Source: Tritrichomonas foetus
Lineage: Eukaryota > Parabasalia > Tritrichomonadida > Tritrichomonadidae
Direction: 5' to 3'
Assembly: GCA_001839685.1 (NCBI GenBank)
Contig: MLAK01000700.1
Location: forward strand, 1 to 64,000
DNA length: 64,000 bases
Shown piece after piece: positions 10,915-20,761 of this stretch. The position numbers and the translations under genes were made by a program. Within the stretch, counting starts at the first letter, position 1. Every line of letters begins with the position of its first letter. The notes beneath the pieces were generated by a model, which was not told where the DNA came from, did not search any database, and worked only from the letters and a program-made list of their open reading frames with translations.

Positions 10915-11134
10915 ATGAATTAATTAAAAGATTTCTATCATGTGCTCTTGATTATGAACAGGAAGATCCAGTGATTCGTCATTTGTCAACCAAATGAGAG
11001 AAATCTCAAAGATTATCAAGAAAACAAATTAATTAATTGATCACATCACTTTCATTTAATGTTTTTATTTGCCCTTGTCATAAAAAACATGTTTAATACT
11101 GATATTTACATTCCATGTAATGTCAGTACCGTAA

Positions 11135-11374
11135 ATGATACTTATAATATTTATTATGACTATCATATTGTTATTTATGGTTTCGTATTTATTCTTTAAA
11201 GAATGGAAACCAATTTCATGTAAATGTAAACGACCAGACAATTATGGTGCATGACAATTAACACCACAGCCATCACCACCTCCATCATCAGAGCAACCAC
11301 CAACAATGCTACCTAGATTCCTTGCACCAGAATCAAGAAGGAGTTCAACACCTAGTTCAGAGTTCTCAAATTAA
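11135..11374 (+). pseudogene. Small single-pass membrane protein, one in-frame TGA
   Basis: ATG 11135 to TAA 11372-11374 is 80 codons. Residues 1-22 form one hydrophobic helix (ILIIFIMTIILLFMVSYLFF). It is followed by a Cys/Lys patch (CKCKR), an in-frame TGA at codon 40 (11252-11254), and a Pro/Ser-rich cytoplasm-like tail with PQPSPPPSSEQPP. Small membrane proteins with Pro-rich tails are common in virus-like elements; a role in envelopes or lysis is only a guess. It may belong to the Maverick-like locus to the left, separated by the transposase relic. Confidence 0.35.
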
Positions 11375-11841
11375 GTAAAAAATAACTTCGTTTTAATATT
11401 ATGGATTTATTTAAGTTTCGAAAGTTCTACAGCTTGGTCCCTACAGTACCAACCTGTAGAACTTTTTATATATGATGCTGGACCAGCAATCAACCACTTT
11501 TGTATATAGACTATCGAGAATTAATTATTGATGTCTGTGAAATTTTGTAAATGAATAAAAACCGAAATAACTAAATAAACAGCTAAATAATAAAAAAGTT
11601 ATTCGAAAGAAGTGGTAATTCATGTTGATTCATAACAAAGCAGAACAGTGAATCAGATTCATGCCGATATCTTTGATGATAAATATAATAATAATAATAA
11701 TAAAAAAAAAGATTTAATCATTCTGCTTAAGTAAGAATTTCTATCGTCAATGTTTTTTATATTCAATAGAAATATTTTACATTTATATTCAAATTTGAGA
11801 AGCGTGATAATGAAAGAACGAGATTGGATTTTTTAACTAAC
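11375..11841. other. AT-rich spacer, 5' region of the Nup-like gene
   Basis: No coding frame is supported here. The stretch includes a short (AAT)n microsatellite near 11684-11701 and a small upstream ATG at 11811 whose frame stops after eight codons, just before the Nup107-like start. Confidence 0.6.
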
Positions 11842-13476
11842 ATGTCATTAAAAGTGACCAAATCAATGAATGAAAGCACCATGAATAAAGAACAAATCCG
11901 ACTTTATGCACAGCCACTTTTAAATAAAGGTCAGAAAAAGCCTTACGAAATATGCGACAACTATTACAAAATGCTTATTAATTCAAATGAGTTATCAGAT
12001 CAAGAAGAAGCTTACATTTGGAAGCTTTTTTCTCACCTCTACGACACATCATACAAAGTCCCCGATTATTATCAGAAAAAAGCGAGCTTGAATCCAAGAA
12101 TAAAGAATGTAATTATTTGCTTTATTTGGCTCTCAGAAATTTATGATTTTACAGTACCAAAAGCAAGCAAAAGAAAAAATGAGCCTTTCTATTTTCTCCG
12201 GACAAACCAAATCGATTCATTTTTAGATCGAATCAAAAATGAAAATCCGGATGAAAAATGGAAAGCACTCACTTTTTCAGGAGCTTTTTCACAATCACAT
12301 TTCATTGATTGGAGAACAACAGTAAAAACCATTCTCAAAAATGATAAAATTAATGACCATGAAAAATTATATTACAAAATTCTGACAGGCGACCTAAAAA
12401 CACTTCTTTCTCTCTCTGAAAATATGTTTGATTCCCTTTGGGGACAGTTGTACTCATTAATTTCTATGGCTATCAGCAATGAAGCAATTGATTATAAACT
12501 TCCGTCAAAAGTGGAGCCAACAACAAATTTTGAAAAAATGACTTTTTCTATCATAAAAAATGTTTTGTCGAATACCAAAAATTATTTATTGCTAAATGAT
12601 GTTCTTCCCTTACATATTAAAGTTCACCTTGCTGCTACAAAAAAGGGTTTCGTTCCTGATGAACTTCTGATTCCTTATATTCAACTTCTTACAAAAGAAG
12701 GCTTAACAGGACTGTTAGTTTTCTATGCATCTTTGGCAAACACTCATTCAAATTCAATTGATATACTTAAATCCACTTTTGCAGCGCTTGAACCATCTGA
12801 AGAATTTTTATCTGTTTTACAACAATTCAAGTTTGATAAAGTTGAAGTAGTGAACGAAATTATCAGTCATTTATCAGGAGCCACTCCAAAAAACTTTGCT
12901 GAAGAAATCTCGTTTGAAGAATTTACAGAAACAAAAATTCACTGTCTCGATTGGCTTTCTTTGGTTCCTGAAATGAGCAACTGCGCATTAGAAAACGTGA
13001 GGAAAATTGTGAAAAGTCTCGTTCTGGATGATAAATATGATGGCGCTAAAATAATTTTTGATCGTTATTCAAATATGTTCAAAAACCTGAAAGAGAGAGA
13101 ATGCTGGAAGATTTTAATTTATGCAGAACTCGCTTATAAGCAATGGAAAGCTTCTGATATAGTGGATGAAGAACAAACTTGCGCTGTGAAAGAAATTTTA
13201 AAAAATGTTATTCGATTTCCAAATGGATGGATGATTGATTGTCAGGGTGTAGAAAGTGACGTCGGAAAACACTGCATTCCACTTATTGCTGAACATCTCT
13301 TCGATGTTTACATGCGTGATCATGAGGCTGAAGCGGCGCTCGGAATTGCTCCAATGATATGCGACAGTTCAAACTTGATGATGAGGTACTTCGATAAGAA
13401 TATACTTATGAAGTTCCTTATGATGATCAAGAAAGCCTCGATAGAGTTATACCGCGACAGTCAGCAAAATGTATAG
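11842..13476 (+). CDS. Nup107/Nup84-like nucleoporin
   Basis: A 544-residue, almost wholly helical protein. A segment near residue 145 reads WKALTFSGAFSQSHFIDW, followed by EKLYYKILTGDL and later SLWGQLYSLIS. This order matches the Nup84/Nup107 family, where a W-containing helix precedes a short helix with Trp and then LW..L. Further on, LPLHIKVHLAATKKGFVPDELL resembles the crown of the solenoid. Family members are scaffold subunits of the outer ring (Y complex) of the nuclear pore. I chose the ATG at 11842; the frame is open upstream only to a TTG. The protein is shorter than animal Nup107. Assignment is by motif pattern only. Confidence 0.55.
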   Translation: MSLKVTKSMNESTMNKEQIRLYAQPLLNKGQKKPYEICDNYYKMLINSNELSDQEEAYIWKLFSHLYDTSYKVPDYYQKKASLNPRIKNVIICFIWLSEIYDFTVPKASKRKNEPFYFLRTNQIDSFLDRIKNENPDEKWKALTFSGAFSQSHFIDWRTTVKTILKNDKINDHEKLYYKILTGDLKTLLSLSENMFDSLWGQLYSLISMAISNEAIDYKLPSKVEPTTNFEKMTFSIIKNVLSNTKNYLLLNDVLPLHIKVHLAATKKGFVPDELLIPYIQLLTKEGLTGLLVFYASLANTHSNSIDILKSTFAALEPSEEFLSVLQQFKFDKVEVVNEIISHLSGATPKNFAEEISFEEFTETKIHCLDWLSLVPEMSNCALENVRKIVKSLVLDDKYDGAKIIFDRYSNMFKNLKERECWKILIYAELAYKQWKASDIVDEEQTCAVKEILKNVIRFPNGWMIDCQGVESDVGKHCIPLIAEHLFDVYMRDHEAEAALGIAPMICDSSNLMMRYFDKNILMKFLMMIKKASIELYRDSQQNV

Positions 13477-13662
13477 AAGAATTTATTTTATTAATATTAA
13501 ATATATGTGATTTTTTAAATAAAAATTATACAGTTGTTTTCTCATATCTTCCATGCTTTCTAATTTTTTTAGACTTGATTGTAATGATGTTTTAACTGTT
13601 ATGAAGTTTGAAAAATATTTCAAGAGTGATTTTCTGTATTCATTTAACATGTCACATCGATG

Positions 13663-13669
13663 TCACTTT
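13663..13669 (+). promoter_or_regulatory. Candidate initiator (TCACTTT)
   Basis: TCACTTT matches the trichomonad initiator TCA-pyrimidine-(T/A). Its A lies 25 bases before the ATG at 13690 and downstream of the earlier ATG at 13660, which supports 13690 as the true start. Confidence 0.4.
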
Positions 13670-13689
13670 TTCAATCTAAAACTAAAATC

Positions 13690-14379
13690 ATGAGTGATAC
13701 AGAAGCGAATCCAGAAACAACGGTCGAAATCACAGAAGAAGAGGCAGTAAATGAAATAGAAAGCAATCCAGAAAATGATAATGAAGAAACAGAAGAAGAG
13801 ATGAAGCCAGAACCTCAACAAAGTTCTGTTGAGCCACAAGTAGAACAAAACGAAACGCCAGACGATGAAAAACACTATTCAAACGACGAAAATTCTCCGA
13901 TAGACCAACTAAATAACGCTGATTCAAATTCTAATATTTCCGACGAAAAAGTCGAAAACAATGAATCAAATGAGCAGTCAACTTTTCAGCCTGAATTCCC
14001 AACATCCGATCAACAAAATGACAATCAGGCAGGCCAATCGGATGGCGGCTCTTTTCAATTCAATTTCGGCGAATTTCCGTCAGGCGACGACCAGTCAAAC
14101 CAGGCAGGTGGTGGAGGAGATGGCGCATTTCAATTTAGCTTCAACGATTTCCCACAAGATGGAGATGGACAAGCTGGTGCCAGCTTCACTTTTGATGCAA
14201 ATGATGAGGCACCTGTCACGTCAGAGGAGGACAAACTTTATGAGAAGTTTATCTCGTTGATTGGAAATCCATGTTTTGACTACACTGGACGACCATTAAT
14301 TGAGTTCTTCAAGCATGAAGACCCAACAGATTCTGCTGCTGCTGCTTTTTCGCTTCTTGTTGGAAATACTTCCAAATAA
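13690..14379 (+). CDS. Acidic low-complexity protein with Phe-containing repeats
   Basis: A 229-residue protein. The first 100 residues are dominated by Glu, Asn, Pro and Ser. The middle contains three related Phe-rich segments, SFQFNFGEFPSGDD, AFQFSFNDFPQDGD and ASFTFDANDE. The last 45 residues look folded (KLYEKFISLIGNPCFDYTG). Gly/Gln/Phe repeats resemble FG-type or prion-like domains, and it lies directly after a Nup107-like gene, but no family is recognised and the link is speculative. The start at 13690 is chosen from the initiator motif; a frame-compatible ATG at 13660 also exists. Confidence 0.6.
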   Translation: MSDTEANPETTVEITEEEAVNEIESNPENDNEETEEEMKPEPQQSSVEPQVEQNETPDDEKHYSNDENSPIDQLNNADSNSNISDEKVENNESNEQSTFQPEFPTSDQQNDNQAGQSDGGSFQFNFGEFPSGDDQSNQAGGGGDGAFQFSFNDFPQDGDGQAGASFTFDANDEAPVTSEEDKLYEKFISLIGNPCFDYTGRPLIEFFKHEDPTDSAAAAFSLLVGNTSK

Positions 14380-14938
14380 TATGAATTTTATTTGAATCTT
14401 TTTATCGCATGTCAAGTAAACAGATTTTTGTTTTAATTTCTTTTTGGGTTTTATCGATTTTAAAGTTGTGGTTTTGACATTGAAAGAACCATGGTGAATT
14501 TGCAGGTTCATCAATATTTTGAGTTCATCAAAGAGATGAGATTTTCACGGAAGCACTAACTTTGCTATTTATTCAATCTTTTGGCTATAGTATGATGAGG
14601 AAACAGAGGTCAATACATTGTTCATTGAGAAATGATTCCTATTGTTCGTATTTTTCACCGGTAATAGAAAGTTATAACTATCAGACATTTTAGAATACAT
14701 ATTCGGTTTATTTCCTGGTAATAATTATTCCGCATTAATCGATTTCCCTACACTCCATCATACAGCATACGCATTGGTCGATCATTTATTATTTACAAAT
14801 ATGAGTTTTGTACCTTCCTGCGTGACTAGTTTTTGTCAAGTATTTGGCTTCTTGTCAAACAGGTGAACAATAAGTTTATTGATAAAAAATATATAAAGAA
14901 TGAAGGAAAAGAAAAGAAAATGCAAAATATAATATATT
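14380..14938. other. Intergenic, nothing recognised
   Basis: AT-rich spacer between the 3' ends of two convergent genes. Its last ~70 bases, together with the following gene, are repeated near 41230 (see the duplicated fucosyltransferase-like genes). Confidence 0.6.
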
Positions 14939-16201
14939 TTAAATAACAAAGTGGTTGTAGAATGTCTTTACCTGTTGAATATTAGATTTGGATATATGAA
15001 TCAAAGTATTGACCATCAACGAGTCACCTTTATAGAAATGTTTGAAAAACAAAATGAGTCCTGAATATGATTTTGAAAATTTCAAAACACATGGAATTCC
15101 TCGTTGAAAATAATAACAACGTTTGCCAACACGAGCAGTAGGTACAAATGAAAATGTTGATTGATGTGTTGAAAGTCTCTGTTTACATAAAGTCAGAAGC
15201 AAGATATCATCCAATGCAGTATCATAACTTAAATCTGCTTTCCTTGGAACATTTGTTGAATAAGAATTGGTTGGGAATGTTGTTTTAATTTTATCAATGA
15301 TTTCTTGAGAATCTGATGAAATGAAGAAAAATGATGGTTTTCGTTGATGATATTCTTGAAGGAAAGGAAGAACAATACTCATTGTTTCTTCAATTGATGT
15401 CATGAAGGCAAAATCAGCGCGTTGATACCTTAAATGAATACCAAAGAGATTTAAATTTGGTGGCATTGATTTATAAACTTCGGGTAAGATGTCAAAGTGA
15501 TCAGTAGGGATCCTACACAAAAAGTTGATTAAAAAATGTGCCAAATGTAAACCAAACATTTGATAGGCATCAAAACCAATTGGTGAAAAATATANAAATA
15601 AAGGGAAAATNNGAGGNNNTNTTAAATCTTCCTTNTCTTCATTCAAAAGAATGTCTGGATTNAGAATGGCNTAATTTTTTGATANNAATTTNGAANGNNN
15701 NNTAGAATAAGATTGTTTCCAAGAAAACATGGCTAAATCAGGAAATTCAAAGATTTTTTGATTCCTTCTGGCAAGCATTTTCCTGGTTTTGGCCTCTGGA
15801 AAAGCTAAAAAACGATTNGAATATANCGCNAANAAAAATGCATCNNCGAAATGNAGNATTCGATTGCANAAACCTCCATCTNNANNGAAATAAATGACAT
15901 TTGTGTGATTCTTAAATCGTTCACTGTTAGGAGTCTCGGTGGATACCATTTCGAGCAGTTGTTGAACTCTTTCTTGAAGTTGGCACGAATATTCACTTTT
16001 AGGATGGTTACATTGTCTGAGTCCTTGTGAATAAATTGGCATAAACGAATTCCAGAAAGAATCGTTTTGAGGGTCGGGACGAATCTGAAAAATGAAAAAA
16101 CACTTTTCATAGAGTATCAAGTAGTGAATGTAATAAAAGAATTGTATTAGGAAATAACCAAAGAGATGAAATAAGAGCAATCTCTTGGTTATTTGTTGCA
16201 T
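14939..16201 (-). CDS. Fucosyltransferase-like type II membrane protein, copy 1
   Basis: A 420-codon frame with many undetermined bases between about 15590 and 15890. An N-terminal hydrophobic segment (LLLFHLFGYFLIQFFYYIHYL) would anchor it as a type II Golgi-style protein. Downstream it shares with copy 2 (41298-42569) the HLRY motif, the SSDSQEIIDKIKTTFP segment and the C-terminal STHQSTFSFVPTARVGKR block, the layout of the GT-B fucosyltransferase superfamily (GT11/23/37/65). The Gly-Gly-Leu-Cys-Asn-Arg region is partly masked by N. A candidate initiator TCACATT lies about 20 bases upstream. The two copies are near-identical apart from the first 45 residues. Confidence 0.55.
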   Translation of the reverse strand: MQQITKRLLLFHLFGYFLIQFFYYIHYLILYEKCFFIFQIRPDPQNDSFWNSFMPIYSQGLRQCNHPKSEYSCQLQERVQQLLEMVSTETPNSERFKNHTNVIYFXXDGGXCNRXXHFXDAFXXAXYXNRFLAFPEAKTRKMLARRNQKIFEFPDLAMFSWKQSYSXXXXKXXSKNXAIXNPDILLNEXKEDLXXPXIFPLFXYFSPIGFDAYQMFGLHLAHFLINFLCRIPTDHFDILPEVYKSMPPNLNLFGIHLRYQRADFAFMTSIEETMSIVLPFLQEYHQRKPSFFFISSDSQEIIDKIKTTFPTNSYSTNVPRKADLSYDTALDDILLLTLCKQRLSTHQSTFSFVPTARVGKRCYYFQRGIPCVLKFSKSYSGLILFFKHFYKGDSLMVNTLIHISKSNIQQVKTFYNHFVI

Positions 16202-16698
16202 TGAAATTGTCAGAAAATGTGATCGAATGTTGTCTCAATCTGAAAGTGCCAGCCATTTATGCATTAAATTTATTATCACAAAATATCAATTTTGAATACG
16301 CTGGTTGACTTTTTGAATAGATAATTCTCAAATTGTTTCTTCATTTGATGAATAATAAAATTCATAAAATTGCCCTATATGAACGTAATTGGCAGTTAGA
16401 TTCCGATTTTTATGTGGAGAACGAAATCGATAAGCATAGTGTGAACATTATTCCAATTGATTAACTAATTTGAATTCTCATAAAAACACTCATCAAAATA
16501 CCAAACTTTAAGTTAAATGGCGAAAATCGCCAGCAACAACTTCTGAAGAAAATTATACAACTTGAAAAATACAATCTTATTCCGTCATTATCAACTTTAC
16601 AGACTTGGATACCGTTGAAATCACTATACAGGATATCAGAAAAAACTATCGCCTTCGTTCAAATGAAAAAATTGAAATCAATCACGCGATTGATGCAT

Positions 16699-16775
16699 TT
16701 TCTGCATATAATATATTCTTATTGACAGCTTTTGCATATATTATATTCTTATTGACAGCTTCTGCATATAACATT
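16699..16775. repeat. 30-bp tandem repeat, about 2.5 units
   Basis: Units beginning TTCTGCATATAATATATTCT recur with a 30-bp period at 16700 and 16730 and a partial third copy at 16760. It sits in the flank of the P-like transposon insertion, in otherwise featureless AT-rich DNA (16202-16848). Confidence 0.7.
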
Positions 16776-16848
16776 TTATTAATAATAAATTTAAAATTTT
16801 TTATTCAACTTTTTATTTCCTGCATTTATTTAAATTTATATTAATAAA

Positions 16849-16856
16849 AATTTTCA
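16849..16856. repeat. Target-site duplication, left copy
   Basis: AATTTTCA directly abuts the left inverted repeat of the P-like element and is repeated exactly at 23399-23406 on the other side. Confidence 0.8.
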
Positions 16857-16874
16857 AGAACCCGACCGACTCGA
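16857..16874 (+). repeat. Left terminal inverted repeat, 18 bp
   Basis: Perfect inverted match to 23381-23398; GC-rich against an AT-rich background, which makes chance pairing very unlikely. Confidence 0.85.
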
Positions 16875-17747
16875 CTATTTTTAATTTTTTTTTTTAAAAA
16901 AAAATATATGATAGTATTATATATACATATTTATATATGCAACATTAGTTAAAAATAAAATTACTTTACTTTTTACAAAAATGTACCCAACTTGGAAATA
17001 CGTTTATTTTCTTTTCATAAAATCGTCATTTACCAGTCAATCAAAGCAATGCAAACCAGAACACTGAGCAATATAAGATAAACAATTTTTTCCTCATCAT
17101 TGTGTATCGATATATTTTGAAAAATCCTGCTCGGAAACAAAATTGTATAATTATGAATTTTCTCAAATTACCAAGATCAAGGTATAATCTTTGGATGAAT
17201 GTGATGCAAATTAAATTCACATTTCTTTTAATGGTGTGTTGCAGCGTTTGGTTTGATTTTGCACCATATTCACTGATTAATTCACAAAATACTAATATTT
17301 ACCATATCTCAAAACTCAACGATGCTTTCCCAATAAAACTCACGGAATCGATATAAATTCATTTATTAAGCTTACTCTTGCAATTTTTTAGAAATTCTTC
17401 TTTTTGATTTCGAGATATGAAATATAAAAAAAAAGTGGCTTTTTTGATCTTGTAATTCCTTCAGCTTATTATAAATCGTCAAGTAAAATTGATCTACAGT
17501 GATAATACTTCAACTTGTTCCGAAAATATATTTTGATATATGTGTTATTCAATTTTTATAAGAGTAAAGGATACTTCCCAATTGAAATACAAAGGCTCAA
17601 TACATATGTTCATTTTTTGACAAGTTTCAATAGAATTAATAATTTAATGAGATATCAAAAGTTTCCTAGTGATGTCCAAGTTATCAAATGCTATTTGTTT
17701 TATGTTGTACTTTACGTTATGATAGGAGAAATGTTTTTTTATTATTA

Positions 17748-20153
17748 ATGATTGAAAACGTACATTTGTCTCGAACTCGTAATTCTCGGCAGTGTTTGCT
17801 AAAATTGCCAACTGTTTCACTTGGTTGTAAGCCAGAACGCTTGAAGTGGCCTATTCCAGATTCATCTCGCGAGTCTTTCATGATTCTGGCAGATATAATT
17901 GACAGTTCACCTGATATAATTGACAAAACAACTGATTCAAATGAAAACTCATTAACAAGTGATGACGATGATAACTCCGCCGATGCTTCTAATATTGATG
18001 ACTTTCTTGTGTTTGAAAGAAAATTATCGTATGTTTATTATCCAGCGATCTACATAGAAATTGGCCAGCAAACTGAATTTCCATCAAACTCTTCACATTT
18101 CGTAGTTTGTGCGAATATGAGGGAAGCTAAAAAGGACAAAAAGCTTAAAACATTGGAAATCAACGAGCGCAAGGGAAAGATATTAAATTCACAGCGGAAA
18201 AAAAAAAAGGATGAACCAACAATTGTTTATTCACACACAATTCCTTTTCATCAAAATGTTAAAGATATAACGCGTTTAGTGATTGAAAACATGGTTTCAA
18301 ATGTTTCATCACGCTTTACAAACTGGAATCATAAGGAAAGTGTCAAGCAATTGGGCTTTATCATTTCTATGTACTCACCATCTGCTTTAAATCTTATACG
18401 CCAAGTTATCCCACTTCCATCGATGACAACTCTTGATAAAACTTATAGGAATCAAATTAAATCTATCAAAGAAGCATTACTTAATCCTTTGAAAATTGAA
18501 CACATGTTATCAATCATAAATTATCCTATTGATCAAGAAAAACAATATAGATGCTGTATAGCCATTGATGCTATGAAGTTCAAACTATTTGAATCAAATA
18601 ATAATGAAAATTCTGAGGAGAACTCAGTTCATCAACCAGCAAATAACATGTATAATAATGAAAATGATGAGCTTAATGATGAACATGATGAAAATTATGA
18701 AGATAGTGGCGAAAATACTGAACTTCCATTGAATAATCCCAAAGATTTAGTAGATCATTTATTGAACAATGGATACATTGATTTTGATGATTTTATCCCC
18801 GAATTTAGTGATCCAGATAAATTACAAAGTAAAATAATTATGGAAAAATTCATGACATTTATCCCCCAAAAGGAATCGAAAAGTAATTTTTCACATTTAT
18901 TTATTGCATTAGTCATGCCACTTGATTTGTCTATAGATAATATTGTAATAAATGTTCTTCCTCATCATAATGGCCAGGCTGGAAAATACGTTCGAATGCA
19001 TTTTTGTGATTTGTTATCATACCTTCGCCACAATACTCGATTTTATCCAACATATGTGTGCGTTGATGGAGATATAGGATATCAGCGATATCATCAGCAC
19101 TTTTATGATTTCTGGCGTAGCCTTGGCACTGAGGAGTTACATGAATTAGTCAAATACATACCGATATACACAGAGCACAATGTTCTATATTTAACAGATT
19201 TAATTCATTTTGGAAAGAACAGAAGATCATGGTTAATTTTCAATGTTCTGACTGTTCACCCAACAGATGATTCTTTCTATCTAGATGTTGAAAAAATTAA
19301 ACAATTTTGTGATTTAGGTGATATTTTGTCTGATTTATCACAATTAGGTAAAATACAAGATATGTATCCTATTGGGCTTTTCTCGATACCGGTTGTAAAA
19401 AACCTTATGGAAAATAACTGTTTTCATGAAGCTTTATACATTCTTCCCGTTGCTCTATGGTTTGAATCTGTGAGAAATGAAAAATTAGATCGATCAACTA
19501 GAATTTTAATGTTAAGTTTAGCTTTTAAAATTTATCTCAAGTTTGTTAATGTCATAGAAAGTGGAAAATTAGGGAAAAACATCAATAAAGCAGGAATAAT
19601 AAATGAACAAAAGAAAAGACAATATGTTGCACCGCTTGAAGCTTTAGTAAGGGCTCTCAATACCATTATGGTAATGATATTTGAGTTGGAATCAGGTGGA
19701 ACAATCAATTTTTCAAGACTTTCTACTATGACAGAAGAGCATTTGAATGGACAAATTCGGACTGGTTGTCACAGAAATGATTCTTTAGAAACGATATTAT
19801 CTTTTATTACAAAATACAATCTTGGTATGTATTTTATCGAACAAATGGGACTCAAAATAAACAAAAAACGAAGAGATTATCAAGGTGGTATTACTTTTAA
19901 TGATGATAATAAATCAAATTATGCTCATATAGAGTTTTCTGATGTTACTGATGATTTGATTCTTGAAGGATTCTTTGTTATCTGTGGTTATTCATCAAAA
20001 ATTATAGATATTGGTGCTGCATTTGAATTAACAGAAATTCTCTACACTTTCATTATGGCTCTCTACCAGTGCCATGCACCAATAAAAATACCTAGGAGTG
20101 GGTCATTGAAAAGAAGTGGTGAATCTATCATTTCACGGAATATGACAACATAG
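17748..20153 (+). CDS. P-element/THAP9-like transposase A
   Basis: An 801-residue protein from the ATG at 17748 (the frame also contains an ATG at 17688). Around residues 210-230 it reads MYSPSALNLIRQVIPLPSMT, matching the Ser-Pro..Leu-Pro-Ser..Thr-Leu signature before the catalytic core of P/THAP9 transposases. Acidic core candidates are AIDAMKF (D274), CVDGDIGYQ (about 439-442) and TDLIHFGKNRR (about 483-491). The late Glu is in TEEHLNGQIRTGCH (about 663), comparable to the DHIELFFS..R.RGG block of THAP9. An acidic linker (about residues 300-340) interrupts the core. No THAP zinc finger is seen at the N-terminus. It is convergent with transposase B, 600 bases away. Confidence 0.65.
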   Translation: MIENVHLSRTRNSRQCLLKLPTVSLGCKPERLKWPIPDSSRESFMILADIIDSSPDIIDKTTDSNENSLTSDDDDNSADASNIDDFLVFERKLSYVYYPAIYIEIGQQTEFPSNSSHFVVCANMREAKKDKKLKTLEINERKGKILNSQRKKKKDEPTIVYSHTIPFHQNVKDITRLVIENMVSNVSSRFTNWNHKESVKQLGFIISMYSPSALNLIRQVIPLPSMTTLDKTYRNQIKSIKEALLNPLKIEHMLSIINYPIDQEKQYRCCIAIDAMKFKLFESNNNENSEENSVHQPANNMYNNENDELNDEHDENYEDSGENTELPLNNPKDLVDHLLNNGYIDFDDFIPEFSDPDKLQSKIIMEKFMTFIPQKESKSNFSHLFIALVMPLDLSIDNIVINVLPHHNGQAGKYVRMHFCDLLSYLRHNTRFYPTYVCVDGDIGYQRYHQHFYDFWRSLGTEELHELVKYIPIYTEHNVLYLTDLIHFGKNRRSWLIFNVLTVHPTDDSFYLDVEKIKQFCDLGDILSDLSQLGKIQDMYPIGLFSIPVVKNLMENNCFHEALYILPVALWFESVRNEKLDRSTRILMLSLAFKIYLKFVNVIESGKLGKNINKAGIINEQKKRQYVAPLEALVRALNTIMVMIFELESGGTINFSRLSTMTEEHLNGQIRTGCHRNDSLETILSFITKYNLGMYFIEQMGLKINKKRRDYQGGITFNDDNKSNYAHIEFSDVTDDLILEGFFVICGYSSKIIDIGAAFELTEILYTFIMALYQCHAPIKIPRSGSLKRSGESIISRNMTT

Positions 20154-20761
20154 AAATATAACATGATGTAATTAATTGCTACAATTACCAATTACAATTA
20201 TAATAAAATAATAGTTTTTTATTAAAAAATAAAAATAAAAAAATAAAAAAAAAACTCAACCAATGTTTTCCCCCTTCAAAAATTAAAAGTCAAGTGAAAT
20301 TAATTCTTATTTTTTCTGATTATTTTTCTTCTTTATTTATTTATTCATATGATTTCTCTTTTATTCTTTTTTTTATAAACTTTATAAACTATTCAATTTC
20401 ACAGTTCAATTCAAAGCCTATACAATAATTTCTTAGGAAATAATATTTTTAGAGATATGCAAATATCTTCTAAATCAAAAGACAGATTGCTTCCAAAAAT
20501 ATTATTTGATATTTAATTCTGAATACTATTATAAATTTCAAGTATATTTAGAAAAGCATCGTTAGAAGTCTAGGTTGGGTACTTTTTTGAATTTCAAAAA
20601 AAATCATTAAACATCAATCATTTTCTAGTTTTTAATTCTTTATTAAAGTTATACCGATTATGATGAAAGAAAAAAATCATAATGAATGAAAATTATTGGT
20701 AGTATTTTAGGAATTTACTATGAAAGATATCTTTCCTTTTTTATTATATATTTTATAAAAA
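20154..20761. other. AT-rich spacer between the convergent transposase genes
   Basis: This 600-bp stretch lies between the 3' ends of transposases A and B. It holds A- and T-rich runs that could serve both 3' ends and no supported frame. Confidence 0.6.

Noticed and set aside
16605..16844. A 79-codon frame left of the P-like transposon
   Set aside because: Half of it is the 30-bp tandem repeat and the rest is AT-rich hydrophobic noise.
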